Shown piece after piece: positions 16,396 to 16,606 of a DNA stretch of 16,606 nt. The stretch covers positions 1 through 16,606 of the forward strand of contig JBHEQW010000067.1 in the NCBI GenBank assembly GCA_046530935.1, in the 5' to 3' direction. Below the pieces are notes generated by a model. The model did not search any database. It was not told where the DNA came from and saw only the letters and a list, made by a program, of their open reading frames with translations. The first letter of the stretch is position 1. Each line of letters opens with the position of its first letter. The stretch is from Arsenophonus sp046530935 (GTDB taxonomy: Bacteria; Pseudomonadota; Gammaproteobacteria; Enterobacterales; Enterobacteriaceae). A program made the position numbers and the translations under genes.

Positions 16396-16606
16396 TCAAA
16401 GTTTTCTTCCAGCGCCGGATTCTCCCGGCTTCACTGTTGCAAAAACAAATTCAATCGGATTCCTTATTTTTATTGTCGCCTAATCAGTACCGCTGATAGG
16501 AAATCGTAGAATGCCACCAGTTTTTTTCGATCTTTCTCAAACTTTTTCATAGCTGAAAGATACTCCGCTGAAAGCCGCTTTTCAACAAAACATCAATAGC
16601 CTTATT
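16396..16606 (-). pseudogene. IS256-family transposase remnant, C-terminal part, cut by the window edge
   Basis: Read from the right edge, the minus strand gives NKAIDV, then after a shift AEYLSAMKKFEKDRKKLVAFYDF, then after another shift IRNPIEFVFATV and GAGRKL before a stop. These match the conserved C-terminal blocks of IS256-family (Mutator-like) DDE transposases, where the family reads YPKAVECLEKDRELLAFYDFPAEHW and RTTNPIESTFATVR. At least two frameshifts and an internal stop show the visible part is inactive. The base composition is richer in G+C than the DNA to its left, so the insertion may be younger than the IS1595-like copies. The N-terminal half lies outside the window. Confidence 0.75.

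Noticed and set aside
1..16606. CRISPR arrays, toxin-antitoxin pairs, restriction or other defence genes, and rRNA.
   Set aside because: No regularly spaced repeats, no rRNA-like sequence and no recognisable defence protein motifs were seen on either strand.

Overview
The window looks like a strongly AT-rich chromosome segment from a gammaproteobacterium of the Enterobacterales that is losing genes, most likely a vertically inherited insect symbiont. Every recognisable protein is closest, by eye, to E. coli/Proteus-type orthologues, and the gene order kdsA-sirB1-prmC-prfA-hemA, divergent from lolB-ispE-prs, is the usual enterobacterial one. An Arsenophonus-like or Sodalis-like lineage is a reasonable guess. 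The genus cannot be fixed without a database search.

Layout. Bases 1-570 hold no gene. A tRNA-Ser(GGA) with its own promoter and a probable terminator follows (533-742). From about 750 to 6190 there is a 5.4 kb stretch with no intact gene. It holds decayed coding matter, including two remnants of one IS1595-like insertion sequence (about 2601-3330 and 5160-5681), a possible Fis-type helix-turn-helix regulator remnant (1791-1982) and an unidentified pseudogene abutting the second IS remnant (5668-5838). The core block lies at 6191-13910. On the minus strand are kdsA, sirB1, prmC and prfA, all intact, and a full-length but heavily disrupted hemA. On the plus strand are lolB, ispE and prs, all intact. 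From 13911 to the end the sequence decays again: a small unidentified membrane ORF (14022-14192), a third IS1595-like remnant with recognisable terminal inverted repeats (14430-15409), and at the right edge the C-terminal part of an IS256-family transposase carrying stops and frameshifts (16396-16606).

Function. The surviving genes are housekeeping: Kdo synthesis for LPS (kdsA), outer-membrane lipoprotein insertion (lolB), isoprenoid precursors (ispE), PRPP (prs), and translation termination with its GGQ methylase (prfA, prmC). The first enzyme of haem synthesis (hemA) is dead although the prfA-prmC-sirB1-kdsA genes normally cotranscribed with it are kept, which suggests haem or its precursors come from elsewhere. 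sirB2, which lies between prmC and sirB1 in E. coli, has been removed cleanly, leaving those two genes overlapping.

I did not find an undescribed defence, CRISPR or biosynthetic system. The points most worth following are the young hemA pseudogene, the small family of IS1595-like remnants, and one strong 16-bp inverted repeat downstream of kdsA.
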